Shown one piece after another: positions 15,772-24,194 of a DNA stretch of 64,000 nt. The stretch lies in the NCBI GenBank assembly GCA_014799385.1, contig JAAVIC010000020.1:120085-184084 (forward strand). The letters are read 5' to 3'. How positions within the stretch are numbered: the stretch's first letter is position 1; each line of letters opens with the position of its first letter. The position numbers and the translations under genes were made by a program. This DNA is from Oscillospiraceae bacterium. Its GTDB lineage: Bacteria > Bacillota > Clostridia > Oscillospirales > Ruminococcaceae. The notes below the pieces were generated by a model, which had not been told where the DNA came from, made no database searches, and worked only from the letters and a program-made list of their open reading frames with translations.

Positions 15772-16889
15772 TTTGCACCTCCGAAAATTGGAATTTGCTG
15801 GGTAATGCAATGGATATTTCCGCCGCCGATGAGGATGTCCCGCGCTTGAATCGGGATTATCTCGCGCGTTGGGAACAATTTCGCAAGCAGTTCACGTGCA
15901 GGCTCGTCCGCGGGGTCGTCGAAAAACGGCATAACCACCGCGTTATTCGCGATGTAGAAGTTGACGTAGGACGCCGCCAATCGTTCACCGGGAGTGCGCG
16001 TTGGCTGAAAATCACAGGAATCCAGACCCTCGCATTCCTCGGCGGTGACAGTCACGGGCGATGGGCAGCGCAGCTTGTGAACCGTTATTCTGCGCCCTTT
16101 CGCGTCGGTTTCGTGCTCCAGAATCTCGAGACAGGAGCGCGAAAGCTCGTACTGCGGGTCTTTCTCATCGTCTGTCCATGCGAGAACCACCTCGGCGGGT
16201 TTTACAAACGCACAGATGTTGTCCACATGTTCGTTGGTTTCGTCATTGAAGATTCCGCGTTTCAGCCAGATCACCTTGTCTATGTTCAGATACTCACGCA
16301 GATTATGCTCAATTTCCTCCTTTGTGAGGTCGGGATTCCGCCCCGCGCTTAGCAGACAAGCCTCCGTGGTAATGCACGTACCCTCGCCATCAACGTGAAT
16401 TGAGCCGCCCTCTAGGGTAAAATTGCCCAAATCGTACATATCTTTTTCATACAAATCGCACAATTTTCGTGCCATTTTATTGTCCAGATCCCACGGGAAA
16501 TACAGCCCGTCTACCAAGCCGCCCCACGCGTTGAAATTCCAGTTTATGCCACGGATTTCATTCCCCAGAGCCCGGGTGGTACCGTTCGTGACAAAGGTCG
16601 GCGCATAATCCCGCGCCCAGGAATCGTTCGAGGACATCTCCACCACGCGGATTTGGCTCGGGAGCATTCTCCGCGCGTTTTCATACTGTCGCTCGGAGGC
16701 ACACACCGTTACGCGCTCACTGCGGGAAATCGCCTCGGCGACCTGCGCGAACGCTCTCCGAGCCGCGTATCCGCCGAACTGCCACGAATCCGCGCGTTCG
16801 GGGAAAATCATTATGCAGCCGTAGTGCGTCTCCCATTCCGCCGGCATTCGGAATCCGTCCGCGCGCGGTGTTGAATCAATTATTTTCAT
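15768..16889 (-). CDS. aguA: Agmatine deiminase
   Basis: Converts agmatine to N-carbamoylputrescine and ammonia. It is a guanidino-group-modifying enzyme with the nucleophile Cys at about residue 361 in GGGNIHCITQQIP, catalytic His in DETNEHVDN, and the family N-terminal block MPAEWETHYGCIMIFP. Length 373 aa is typical. It heads the minus-strand operon aguA - DUF1835-like - aguB. With the speA decarboxylase in this window it makes putrescine from arginine. Confidence 0.95.
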   Translation of the reverse strand: MKIIDSTPRADGFRMPAEWETHYGCIMIFPERADSWQFGGYAARRAFAQVAEAISRSERVTVCASERQYENARRMLPSQIRVVEMSSNDSWARDYAPTFVTNGTTRALGNEIRGINWNFNAWGGLVDGLYFPWDLDNKMARKLCDLYEKDMYDLGNFTLEGGSIHVDGEGTCITTEACLLSAGRNPDLTKEEIEHNLREYLNIDKVIWLKRGIFNDETNEHVDNICAFVKPAEVVLAWTDDEKDPQYELSRSCLEILEHETDAKGRRITVHKLRCPSPVTVTAEECEGLDSCDFQPTRTPGERLAASYVNFYIANNAVVMPFFDDPADEPARELLAKLFPTREIIPIQARDILIGGGNIHCITQQIPIFGGAK

Positions 16890-17051
16890 ATATTAAAACT
16901 CCCGTGAATGTATTTCCGTGATTTCTCATAGACAATCACATAACTATATTAATTGTATCACATAGAATCGTAATTGTCAAGATATATCAAAATTCGGCAA
17001 TTATCACAAATTTTCACGTGAAAGATTGTGAAAAATCACCTGTGGAAATTA

Positions 17052-17080
17052 TTGACAAGTGGAATTTTTTAAGGTATAAT
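17052..17080 (+). promoter_or_regulatory. Promoter of lgt
   Basis: TTGACA (17052-17057), 17 bases, TATAAT (17075-17080), 33 bases before the lgt start codon. Confidence 0.8.
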
Positions 17081-17113
17081 TTCTATGTATATAGTTTTTC
17101 AGGAGGTGTATCT

Positions 17114-17899
17114 ATGTTCCCGGGGATCCAAATCGGTCCGCTTTTTCTCAGCAGCTATGGAATTTGTGCAATAATCGGGATTTTCACAGCGTGTCCGTTG
17201 GCGATTCACATCTACAAAAAGCACACGGGTGATTACATCTCGATGGTTTTTATGTTTATGCTCAGCGCGATCGGTGTGTTTGTGGGAATGCATATTCTGT
17301 TTGGAATCACGAATATTCAATATTGGAGGATTTTTCTGAACGCAGCGGATTTCTTTGACTTTTGGAAACGCTTTGGGCTGCTTTTTGGCGGGTCGGTGTT
17401 CTACGGAGGGCTTATCGGCGGACTTATCGCGGGGGGAATCTTTATTAAGATTCGGAAGATGCCTGTGGATATAGCCACGGACTGCGGCGCGATGGTGATT
17501 CCGTTGTTTCACGGTTTCGCGCGTATCGGGTGTTTCTTTGGCGGCTGCTGCTACGGCATTGAGTGGGAACACGGTGTGACTTTCACGAACTCAATCGTGG
17601 AGAGCGCAAACGGAGTTCCGCGTGTGCCGATTCAATTGATTGAAGCGGGTTTTGAGTTTCTGCTGTTCGCAGTGATTTTCATTCTCTTAACCAAAACCAA
17701 CAAGCTGCGCGGCGGTCTGTTGGGGTTGTATCTGCTGGTGTATCCTGTCGGGCGGTTTATTCTGGAGTTCTGGCGCGGTGACGAATATCGCGGTTTCATT
17801 TTCGGACTATCGACCTCGCAATTTATCAGTATTCTTGTATTTGTTGGAGCAGTGGTTTTCTTTATTTTGAGAGCGCGTAAAATCCACGAATCCGTATAA
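17114..17899 (+). CDS. lgt: Prolipoprotein diacylglyceryl transferase
   Basis: Transfers diacylglycerol from phosphatidylglycerol to the lipobox Cys of prelipoproteins at the membrane. 261 residues with about seven hydrophobic helices. The Lgt signature HGFARIGCFFGGCCYG lies near residue 140, and YPVGRFILEFWRGDE near residue 225 carries family Arg residues. ATG 17114 follows AGGAGGTG; the track start at 17018 would precede the promoter. The window also encodes lipoproteins with lipoboxes (next gene and the SGNH protein at 24.4 kb) that would be its substrates. Confidence 0.95.
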   Translation: MFPGIQIGPLFLSSYGICAIIGIFTACPLAIHIYKKHTGDYISMVFMFMLSAIGVFVGMHILFGITNIQYWRIFLNAADFFDFWKRFGLLFGGSVFYGGLIGGLIAGGIFIKIRKMPVDIATDCGAMVIPLFHGFARIGCFFGGCCYGIEWEHGVTFTNSIVESANGVPRVPIQLIEAGFEFLLFAVIFILLTKTNKLRGGLLGLYLLVYPVGRFILEFWRGDEYRGFIFGLSTSQFISILVFVGAVVFFILRARKIHESV

Positions 17900-17903
17900 A
17901 AAA

Positions 17904-17930
17904 TGCCGAGCTTAACGCTCGGCACTTTTG
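17904..17930. terminator. Convergent terminator of lgt and the lipoprotein gene
   Basis: TGCCGAGC-ttaac-GCTCGGCA followed by CTTTT on the plus strand and AAAAAA on the left for the minus strand. Confidence 0.85.
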
Positions 17931-17942
17931 TATTAGAATAGA

Positions 17943-18596
17943 TTACTGAACATTTTCAATCGCATCGCCGATTGTCTGACCATTCTCATGAACGATAACG
18001 CAGATATATCCGTCATCGGTGGTGTCCATAACCGCGCCCTCTGCTGCAGCCTGCTGCATGGGGTAGAACGCGAGGTCGGGGTTGTTCTTGACGTTGCCGT
18101 AGAATGTCGCAAGCGCGTTTTCAACCTTTTCCTCCGAGCCTGCCTTGGGCTTTACCGCAAGTGCATACATAAGCTGGGTGCCGTTTGGGCAATAAGCAAG
18201 GCAATACTCCTCGCAATCGTCGAGTGAGAGGTCGGGAATCAGTGCGGGAGTGGTCTCCTCGTTCATTAGCATCATAAAGCCCCACTCGTCAGACGAGAGC
18301 ATTGTTCTTACGATACGTCCTGCTCTGTTGTCGGGATATTCAAGCGCGGCGTTTGCCACTGCGGGGTTGACTTCATTGTCACCATCGGGGTCGGAGTTCT
18401 CATCGGGAGTGCTCTCAGTTGTGGACTCGTCCCCGGTGGACTCGTTGGATTCCGTGGTGGATTCGTTATTCGTTGAATCGTTTACGGTCGTGGAGTTTCC
18501 GGTGCTCGGGGTGGAAACCTCCGTATTATCGCTGCAACCGGAAATTGCCATTGCAAGGACGATTGCCGCCAAAACTGCGCTCATAATTCTTTTCAT
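17943..18596 (-). CDS. Lipoprotein, DUF4358-like
   Basis: 217 residues. A signal peptide ends in the lipobox AISGC near residue 21. A Ser/Thr/Asn/Glu-rich linker of about 55 residues follows, then a globular domain that contains LMYALAVKPKAGSEEKVENAL and ends with YICVIVHENGQT. This layout resembles DUF4358 lipoproteins of Clostridia, whose function is unknown. It has its own promoter and shares a terminator with lgt. The family name is from pattern recall, so moderate confidence. Confidence 0.7.
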   Translation of the reverse strand: MKRIMSAVLAAIVLAMAISGCSDNTEVSTPSTGNSTTVNDSTNNESTTESNESTGDESTTESTPDENSDPDGDNEVNPAVANAALEYPDNRAGRIVRTMLSSDEWGFMMLMNEETTPALIPDLSLDDCEEYCLAYCPNGTQLMYALAVKPKAGSEEKVENALATFYGNVKNNPDLAFYPMQQAAAEGAVMDTTDDGYICVIVHENGQTIGDAIENVQ

Positions 18597-18634
18597 AGTT
18601 TACTTCCTTTCTGAACAAAACTTTAATTGATATT

Positions 18635-18676
18635 ATGCGGAATCTGCGATTTTTCGCAGAATCTGCAATCCGCATT
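18635..18676 (-). promoter_or_regulatory. Leader hairpin of the lipoprotein gene
   Basis: A stem-loop built on TCTGCG-aaaaat-CGCAGA with outer GCGGA/TCCGC arms lies between the promoter and the start codon. No known riboswitch is recognised. Confidence 0.4.
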
Positions 18677-18679
18677 AAT

Positions 18680-18708
18680 ATTATAATATATCTCTCCGAA
18701 AAAATCAA
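18680..18708 (-). promoter_or_regulatory. Promoter of the lipoprotein gene
   Basis: Minus strand TTGATT, 17 bases, TATAAT, about 85 bases before the start codon. Confidence 0.65.
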
Positions 18709-18763
18709 TAGTAATTAATGTTGAATTTGTACAAACAAGGACGCAAAAATTCGTGATTTTGCA

Positions 18764-18795
18764 CAAAAAACCGCGCCGAATAAAAATCGGCGCGG
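18764..18795 (-). terminator. Terminator of the sigH/zinc-ribbon transcript
   Basis: On the minus strand CCGCGCCGA-tttttat-TCGGCGCGG followed by TTTTTTG. Confidence 0.85.
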
Positions 18796-18875
18796 GACGC
18801 ATATTACCGGAACATTGCTCGGATTTCCCATTTTATCGGTACTACCAGTACATTTCGGTGATTTTGCTGTGGATT

Positions 18876-19151
18876 TTACTCGCCTCTCTGCTTAGCGAAG
18901 CACTCGCTGCAAAGAACGGGTCTGTCGCCCTTCGGCTCGAACGGAACTCTCGCGGTCTGTCCGCACTGCGCACAGGTTGCTTCATAGAAGGTACGTGCGC
19001 CTCTGGAAGCGTTCTTCTTGGCATCGCGGCAAGCCTTGCATCTCTGCGGCTCGTTCTCAAAGCCCTTTTCTGCGTAGAACTCCTGCTCGCCCGCGGTGAA
19101 TACGAAATCCGCTCCGCAGTCCTTACATTTTAGTGTCTTGTCAGTGTACAT
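18876..19151 (-). CDS. Zinc-ribbon protein
   Basis: 91 residues with three CxxC pairs: CKDCGADF (residues about 9-12), CKAC in EPQRCKACRDAKK, and CAQC then CSEC near the C-terminus. This is the double treble-clef/zinc-ribbon arrangement of a widespread clostridial zinc-binding protein whose role is not established. AAGGGG lies 8 bases before the start. It lies downstream of sigH, separated by a small structured element. Confidence 0.82.
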   Translation of the reverse strand: MYTDKTLKCKDCGADFVFTAGEQEFYAEKGFENEPQRCKACRDAKKNASRGARTFYEATCAQCGQTARVPFEPKGDRPVLCSECFAKQRGE

Positions 19152-19176
19152 AGTAATACCCCTTAATAAAATAGAA

Positions 19177-19231
19177 TTGACCCTGTCGGATTTGCACCGA
19201 CCAACTTACTAAACCTCATTGAGGCAGGTCA
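19177..19231 (-). ncRNA. tRNA-like or riboswitch-like element in the leader of the zinc-ribbon gene
   Basis: On the minus strand 55 bases can form a 6-bp acceptor-like stem (TGACCT/GGGTCA, one wobble), a CCTC-aat-GAGG hairpin, and a perfect T-arm-like hairpin GTCGG-TGCAAAT-CCGAC. No anticodon arm or encoded CCA is present. The loop GGTGCAAATCC also resembles part of a cobalamin riboswitch, but a B12 box is not seen. Its nature is unresolved. Confidence 0.35.
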
Positions 19232-19255
19232 TATGTAATGGGATAAATTCCCAAT

Positions 19256-19843
19256 TTAACTGTTTCCCGTAAATTTCAAGCCGCGGAACATTTTTCTCAG
19301 CTTGGTTCTCGCTCTTGAAAGCGCGTTATCCACGGTTTTTACGTCCACCTGAAACTCGCTTGCGATTTCGGTGTAGGAAAGTCCCATTGTCGCAGCGAAT
19401 ATACATTTACGTTCCAACTCGGAAAGCTCGGAAGCGACCTTGCGAAGCGCCGACTCATATGACTCCTTGGCAAGCACTACCTCCTCGGGAGTGGGTGCCG
19501 GGTCGGCGATGTCGGCAAGCTCGTCAAAATCCGCGCCACGAAGGTTTGAGCTGTGACGTTGAGCCATTCGCGCGGTATTGCGCAGACGATTCGTCACGCA
19601 TACCGAGGCATACGTGCCAAACTCGCCGCGGCTTTCGTCATATCCGCGGATTGCCGCCAGAAGCCCGTCCATTCCGTCCGACACGAAGTCCTCATAATCG
19701 GCGCGGTTGTAACGCTCGGAGAACTTTCGAGCAGCCGCCAGAACCATCTTCATATATCTTGAGATCAGTTCTGTGGTTTTCGCGCTGTCGGGGGGATTAT
19801 TTGCAAGCAATTCAAGATCGCTTAACGATGAATAGTCAGACAT
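19256..19843 (-). CDS. sigH: Sigma-70 family factor, SigH-like
   Basis: 195 residues. Region 2 (LISRYMKMVLAAARKF, then DYEDFVSDGMDGLLAAIRGYD and FGTYASVCVTNRL) and region 4 (LSELERKCIFAATMGLSYTEIA...VKTVDNALSRARTKLRK) are clear. Size and sequence fit the stationary-phase/early sporulation factor SigH of Firmicutes, although another small sigma-70 factor remains possible. It has its own sigma-A-type promoter (19887-19915) and GGGGAG ribosome binding site. Its 3' neighbour is a zinc-ribbon gene rather than the rpmG-secE-nusG block often found next to sigH. Confidence 0.75.
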   Translation of the reverse strand: MSDYSSLSDLELLANNPPDSAKTTELISRYMKMVLAAARKFSERYNRADYEDFVSDGMDGLLAAIRGYDESRGEFGTYASVCVTNRLRNTARMAQRHSSNLRGADFDELADIADPAPTPEEVVLAKESYESALRKVASELSELERKCIFAATMGLSYTEIASEFQVDVKTVDNALSRARTKLRKMFRGLKFTGNS

Positions 19844-19886
19844 AGTATTCTCCCCGCAGGAATTGACAGAATTTTTTACATATTAT

Positions 19887-19915
19887 ATTGTAACATATTT
19901 AATTCGATTTGTCAA
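19887..19915 (-). promoter_or_regulatory. Promoter of the sigH-like gene
   Basis: Minus strand TTGACA, 17 bases, TACAAT, 44 bases before the start codon. In the AT-rich stretch 19916-20157 between this promoter and the 3' end of the PanE-like gene I see no gene and no clear repeat. Confidence 0.65.
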
Positions 19916-20157
19916 CGATTTTTTGTAATTTCTCACGAAAACCGCCAAAAATTAACAAATATGTGAATTATCGGTTGAATTTTAGGTTATTATGACTACA
20001 AATTCTGTGAAAATTTGTAATTGTTACACGGATAATTCACGATTGTGAATTAAATTATCCCTTTTTAATTTTGGTGTTGCTGCTGCTCAAATTTGTAAAC
20101 CTTTCGTCGAAATCACAAAACAAGCAGCCGCCTCTGCTCGATAACTTGGAATATGGT

Positions 20158-21036
20158 TCAATCATTGCATTTAATATATTGATAAAACTGTGTATGCAAA
20201 CGTCTCATTTCATCAGGGGCATTTATAGAGTGCTGATACATAAACACATTTCCAAAATTGCTTCTGAAAACTAAAGTAAGCCCGATTTTAAGTATAAAAA
20301 TGGACAAATAGCGGAAGATATTCATTTTCTTTGGCGAAAGGGTTATTCCCGAATCATGTAGCAAATTAAAATTTCTTTTCATTCGCTTTGCAGTTTTAGT
20401 CATTATTTCACATTCCCGCCACACCTCTTTTGGATTTTGAGCTTCATAATAAGCATCCGCAATCGGAACAACCATTGCAAGATGGCATAACTGCCATTGG
20501 TGCATGTCTTTCACAATCTGGTATGGTATTCCCGCTTCTTTTAGTAGCTCAGCTAATTTTAACAAACGTTTCGTTTGACTGCCATCAATTTCAGCAAATG
20601 TGGTAGGTTGAATCATGCGTGGCGTAAGAGCAGCTTTTAGTATGCCGTTATCAAAACTGCCGCCTGCGCCCGGAAATGCGGGAATGATACGTCCTTTCCC
20701 GCAAAGCTCTTCCCAATTGCTATATGGTTCAAGTGTATTCACCATAGTAATGATATTAGGGCTGGTATTCAAGCTTAGCTCCTTTAACGCTGTATGTACT
20801 TGATTTTCTTTTACCGTCAAAAAAATGAAATCATATTTATCATCTTTTTTTAGAAGGTCTATAATCTTTACTTCTGCTTTATATGTTGTGCCCTTCATTT
20901 CATAAAGCAAACCGTTTTTTCTGAATGTCTCAAGTCTTTTCCCTCTCGCATATAAAGTAGTGTCATATCCCGCTTGGCTGAATAAAGCTGCATACCAGCA
21001 ACCAATTACGCCCGCACCGTAGATCAGTAATCTCAT
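20158..21036 (-). CDS. Ketopantoate reductase (PanE/ApbA)-like dehydrogenase
   Basis: 292 residues. The N-terminal Rossmann motif GAGVIGCWYAALFSQAGY and ARGKRL fit NADP binding in the PanE/ApbA family; the C-terminal helical domain is divergent, with a hydrophobic stretch (YLSIFILKIGLTLVF) not usual for PanE. Start ATG 21036 has GGGTGG upstream. The gene is markedly AT-richer and uses A/T-ending codons more than its neighbours, suggesting recent acquisition. It might act on another 2-oxo acid. The longer track start at 21144 lacks support. Confidence 0.75.
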   Translation of the reverse strand: MRLLIYGAGVIGCWYAALFSQAGYDTTLYARGKRLETFRKNGLLYEMKGTTYKAEVKIIDLLKKDDKYDFIFLTVKENQVHTALKELSLNTSPNIITMVNTLEPYSNWEELCGKGRIIPAFPGAGGSFDNGILKAALTPRMIQPTTFAEIDGSQTKRLLKLAELLKEAGIPYQIVKDMHQWQLCHLAMVVPIADAYYEAQNPKEVWRECEIMTKTAKRMKRNFNLLHDSGITLSPKKMNIFRYLSIFILKIGLTLVFRSNFGNVFMYQHSINAPDEMRRLHTQFYQYIKCND

Positions 21037-21149
21037 ACTATAACCACCCTGCCCAATTTCGATTTGCCTCTTTACATTAAAACATATCACCATACCCACA
21101 GCAACAGCGTTAAATGAAATCGCCGGAGTTTTAATCGTCAACACTTATC

Positions 21150-21695
21150 TTAAAGCGCATATTTTGCACGGCCGCTTTGGAAGATATTTCCACCGTGGCA
21201 GTCGATTGCGACTGTCAATGGAAATTTATCGAACATCAGCCGCTTGACGCTCTCGCAGCCGAGATCCTCAAACGCTATTACATCGCATTCCGTTATGCAT
21301 TTTGCGGCGAGCGCGCCCGCGCCGCCTATCGCGCAGAAATACACCGCGCCGTTGCGTTTTATCGCCTCGCAGACAGCTTCCGAGCGTTCGCCCTTGCCAA
21401 TCATCGCGGCGAGTCCACGGTCGAGAAATCCCGGGGAGTACACATCCATACGGCTTGAGGTGGTCGGACCGCACGAGCCGATAACCATTCCCTCACGCGC
21501 GGCAGTAGGTCCGGCATAGTAAATCGCCGCTCCGTTCAGCTCATAGGGGAGCTTTTCGCCGCTGTCCAAAAGCGACTTGATTCGTTTGTGTGCCGCGTCA
21601 CGCGAGGTATACACCACTCCCGACAGCAGTACTTTATCGCCCGCATGGAGAGTTTTCGCTTTCTCTTTGAGTTCAGTTGTGTTAATTTCTATCAT
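21150..21695 (-). CDS. Class I fumarase/tartrate dehydratase beta subunit
   Basis: 181 residues matching the C-terminal (beta) subunit of two-subunit Fe-S fumarases and L-tartrate dehydratases: GDKVLLSGVVYTSRDAAHKR near residue 20, AIYYAGPT, and GSCGPTTSSRMD around residue 75. The alpha subunit that holds the 4Fe-4S cluster normally lies directly upstream. Here the upstream gene is divIVA, so the beta subunit is an orphan in this window. Fumarase versus tartrate dehydratase cannot be decided. Confidence 0.88.
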   Translation of the reverse strand: MIEINTTELKEKAKTLHAGDKVLLSGVVYTSRDAAHKRIKSLLDSGEKLPYELNGAAIYYAGPTAAREGMVIGSCGPTTSSRMDVYSPGFLDRGLAAMIGKGERSEAVCEAIKRNGAVYFCAIGGAGALAAKCITECDVIAFEDLGCESVKRLMFDKFPLTVAIDCHGGNIFQSGRAKYAL

Positions 21696-21717
21696 ATTTC
21701 ACTCCAAAACACAATAA

Positions 21718-21752
21718 TGAACAGTTGACCGTCATAACGACCGTCAACTGTT
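21718..21752 (-). terminator. Terminator-like hairpin after divIVA
   Basis: GAACAGTTGAC and GTCAACTGTTC form a long stem with the inner GGTCG/CGACC part. The T-tract after it on the minus strand is weak (ATTATTGTGTTTT). Confidence 0.6.
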
Positions 21753-21765
21753 CACTGTAAATTAA

Positions 21766-23067
21766 TCAGAATCCTCCGAACAAATCGCTGCTCATATCGT
21801 CATCGCCGGTGTTCGAGCCGCCGAAATCCCACAGAGAGCTGTCGTCCGTGTTGGGTACTTGCGGGTCCTCGTTGTAGGATTCGTTCAAGTCGGTGCTGTC
21901 CGAGCCATCGAATCCGCCCATATCCATTCCGCCGCTCATCGAGCTGAATTCCGCTTGAAGAGACGCCCACGGATTATCCGCCGGAGCTACATCGCCGCTG
22001 TCGAAACCGCCAATTCCTGCGGAACTGTCATTGCCCAGCGAGTTGAACTCCGCCTGAAGCGATGCCCACGGATTATCCGCAGCGGGCGGTTCTGCTCCGA
22101 AGCTGCCGCCGACCGACTCGGGTTCGGTGATCGCCGAGCTTTGCGCAAGCAGTGCTGCGGTGAAGCTCTCATCGAATCCTACCGTTTCGTTTTCGCTGAT
22201 GGGAGAAATCGCCTCAACCGCGCCTACTCCGCCCATGGAGTCCATATTGAACATATCCTCACCCATCGGGTTGAGCGGCTGAACCTCGGTTATCGGCTCG
22301 TTTGCCGAATTATCGGAAATAGAGTCGAATGAGAACATATCTCCGCTGTCGGTTTCTGTGGAAATTCCGGCGAAAACTTCTTGCGGATTAACCGCCGGAG
22401 TCGGGGTGGAAACCGGAGTCGGAGCGGGCATAGGAACACTCGCTTGGGGTGCCTGAATTTTTGAGAAATCGGGCATTTCCACGCTCGCTGCGGGAGCACC
22501 CGTACCCAAAGCCGCCGCCTGCGCTGCAACTGCTTTGAATCCACTGTTTACGATTTCAACAAATTTGCGCGCCTCTGCGATGAACTCCTCGGAAACCGCG
22601 CCTCCCGAACCGCCGACAGAACTTTTCGCGGACGAAATGATGTCTTGCGCAGTCTTTTTTGCGCGTTCAACAATGTCGTTGGCTTGTGCGTTAGCCGCGT
22701 TAATGATTTCCGCAGATTTCTTTTCCGCTTCTGCCGTGCTTGCTCCGCGAGCCGAACCAGCGTTTTTGAGCTTGCGTTTCAGCTCATCAATCTGATTGGT
22801 GAGCAAATCGCTGTTTCTGCGTTCGGTTTTTAAGCGGACTTCAAATTCCGTAGAGGACGCCATAAGCTGTTTTTTTACTTCCTCAACTTCCTTTTTAGCC
22901 GCGTCAGCCGCTTTCTCTGCTGTTGAAATGCGATCCTCACATGTTTTTTTGAACGTTTCCGCTTCTTGAATGCGCTGTCTGCATTTGTCTATGTAAGCGT
23001 TGACCTCGTTCTTATCAAATCCCATAGGTACTGTACGGAAAGAGCCATCTCCTGCCGGTGCTGCCAT
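21766..23067 (-). CDS. divIVA: DivIVA-domain protein with repeat-rich tail
   Basis: 433 residues. The N-terminal DivIVA lipid-binding region reads FRTVPMGFDKNEVNAYIDKC. A long coiled coil follows (residues about 30-170, heptads rich in Ala, Glu, Lys). The tail is low-complexity, acidic and Pro-rich and contains the sequence DNPWASLQAEF twice. DivIVA recruits division or pole proteins to curved membranes. The tail is unlike Bacillus DivIVA and could be a partner-binding region. ATG 23067 follows GAGGAG; the track start is inside the neighbouring repeat. Confidence 0.85.
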   Translation of the reverse strand: MAAPAGDGSFRTVPMGFDKNEVNAYIDKCRQRIQEAETFKKTCEDRISTAEKAADAAKKEVEEVKKQLMASSTEFEVRLKTERRNSDLLTNQIDELKRKLKNAGSARGASTAEAEKKSAEIINAANAQANDIVERAKKTAQDIISSAKSSVGGSGGAVSEEFIAEARKFVEIVNSGFKAVAAQAAALGTGAPAASVEMPDFSKIQAPQASVPMPAPTPVSTPTPAVNPQEVFAGISTETDSGDMFSFDSISDNSANEPITEVQPLNPMGEDMFNMDSMGGVGAVEAISPISENETVGFDESFTAALLAQSSAITEPESVGGSFGAEPPAADNPWASLQAEFNSLGNDSSAGIGGFDSGDVAPADNPWASLQAEFSSMSGGMDMGGFDGSDSTDLNESYNEDPQVPNTDDSSLWDFGGSNTGDDDMSSDLFGGF

Positions 23068-23090
23068 AAAACATTCTCCTCTCGAGTTAA

Positions 23091-23377
23091 GGGAATACTG
23101 CACAAAGACCGCGCTTCGCGCTTTGCCGCCTGTTTGCCTTTAATGCGCGGCATCCGTGCCGCGCTTTGTATAAACAGCGCAAACATCCTGTTTGCGCACG
23201 CTTGCTTGCAAATTTTAGGTTGAACGCGAAGCGTTTATTCGGTCATTTTTGCCCAAAACTCCTCGATAAACATCAATATTATCTCATCGTTTTGTGCAGC
23301 TTTTTGCCGAAGGAATAATGCGCTGACAGAAAAATTTGCTTGACGCAATCGGACGACAATCTTTGTGCGGTGCTGCC
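23091..23377 (-). mobile_element. MITE-like element, family B, long degenerate copy
   Basis: Read on the minus strand it starts GGCAGCACCGCACAAAGATTGTCG and ends GCGCGGTCTTTGTGCAGTATTCCC, imperfect terminal inverted repeats shared with the copies at 36127 and 54520. TTAA flanks both ends. It is 287 bp, about 110 bp longer than the other copies, with an internal segment carrying GCGGCATCCGTGCCGCGCTTTG, a module also found in two family-A repeats. It lies just upstream of divIVA. Confidence 0.7.
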
Positions 23378-23601
23378 TTAAATTCACAAAATTCCCATAG
23401 GTCTTACAGCCCACAGGTTATATTTTAATTATAGCACAAATCTTTCGAATATTCAAGGGGTTTAGCAAATTTTATAAATATGTATATTTTGGGGGCAATT
23501 TTTTGTGAAAAATGCCCAAAGAGAATATGAAAAATTTGTGATTTTCATAGATTTTCTTGCTTGGATTCGGTTAATTTGGTAAATGTGGTTGTTTTTTGGA
23601 T

Positions 23602-23702
23602 AAATATTGTGTATAATTAAAGTAGGGAAGTGGAATAGGAGATCTCAAACTGCGGCTTGCCGCAAGGAGATTTTCTGAACTCCGGAAAGGAAATGATTAA
23701 CT
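23602..23702 (+). promoter_or_regulatory. Promoter -10 region and leader of ireB
   Basis: TATAAT in GTGTATAATTAAAG, with a weak TTGTTT 17 bases upstream, is followed by a leader holding CTGCGGCTTGCCGCAAGG, a small hairpin, and GGAAAGG before the start. Between 23378 and 23600 the DNA is AT-rich and I see no gene. Confidence 0.5.
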
Positions 23703-23948
23703 ATGATGGACAAAACAATGACGTTCTCGGTGCATGAGGACAGGGAAAATGAGATGAAAGAGATACTCACGACCGTGTATGACGCGCTGAAACAAAAGGG
23801 CTACAACCCGATAAATCAGTTGGTGGGGTATATTCTGTCTGAGGACCCTACATACATCACCACGTATAACAACGCTCGGGGGCTTATCCGCCATATTGAC
23901 CGCGATGAGCTGCTTCAGGTGTTGGTCAAGAGTTATCTTGCAAATTGA
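23703..23948 (+). CDS. ireB: IreB family regulatory phosphoprotein (UPF0297)
   Basis: 81 residues matching IreB, the small substrate of the PASTA Ser/Thr kinase IreK that controls cephalosporin resistance in Enterococcus. Recognisable segments are [40 protein letters not shown] and [15 protein letters not shown]. The conserved Thr residues near the N-terminus are present. It is usually followed by ruvX; here it stands alone before tRNA-Gly. Confidence 0.94.
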   Translation: MMDKTMTFSVHEDRENEMKEILTTVYDALKQKGYNPINQLVGYILSEDPTYITTYNNARGLIRHIDRDELLQVLVKSYLAN

Positions 23949-24003
23949 TTGCGTAAAAGCTATCCGCGCATTTCATATGCGCGGATTTTTTGTGTTTACC
24001 CTC

Positions 24004-24032
24004 TTGACAAATTCAAAATATTATGGTATAAT
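24004..24032 (+). promoter_or_regulatory. Promoter of tRNA-Gly
   Basis: TTGACA, 17 bases, TATAAT. The 85-base leader contains CCCAATAT...ATATTGGG, which can pair, and a second TATAAT-like box 17 bases before the tRNA. Confidence 0.75.
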
Positions 24033-24120
24033 AAAGACAACCCAATATCCTTACAGAAAATAACATTTGACCAAAGTCAACATAATATTGGGAACTGAAA
24101 AAATGGTATAATAACAATAT

Positions 24121-24194
24121 GCGGATATAGTTTATCGGTAAAACATTAGCTTCCCAAGCTGAGGTGGTGGGTTCGACTCCCATTATCCGCTCCA
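24121..24194 (+). tRNA. tRNA-Gly (anticodon CCC)
   Basis: A 74-base cloverleaf with 7-bp acceptor stem GCGGATA/TATCCGC, anticodon arm TTAGCTTCCCAAGCTGA with CCC at 24153-24155, T-arm GTGGGTTCGACTCCCAT and an encoded CCA end. CCC reads GGG glycine codons. Confidence 0.95.

Noticed and set aside
23091-23377. A coding gene upstream of divIVA (85-aa ORF on the plus strand)
   Set aside because: The stretch is a family-B repeat with inverted ends; the ORF has no ribosome binding site and is composed of hairpin modules.
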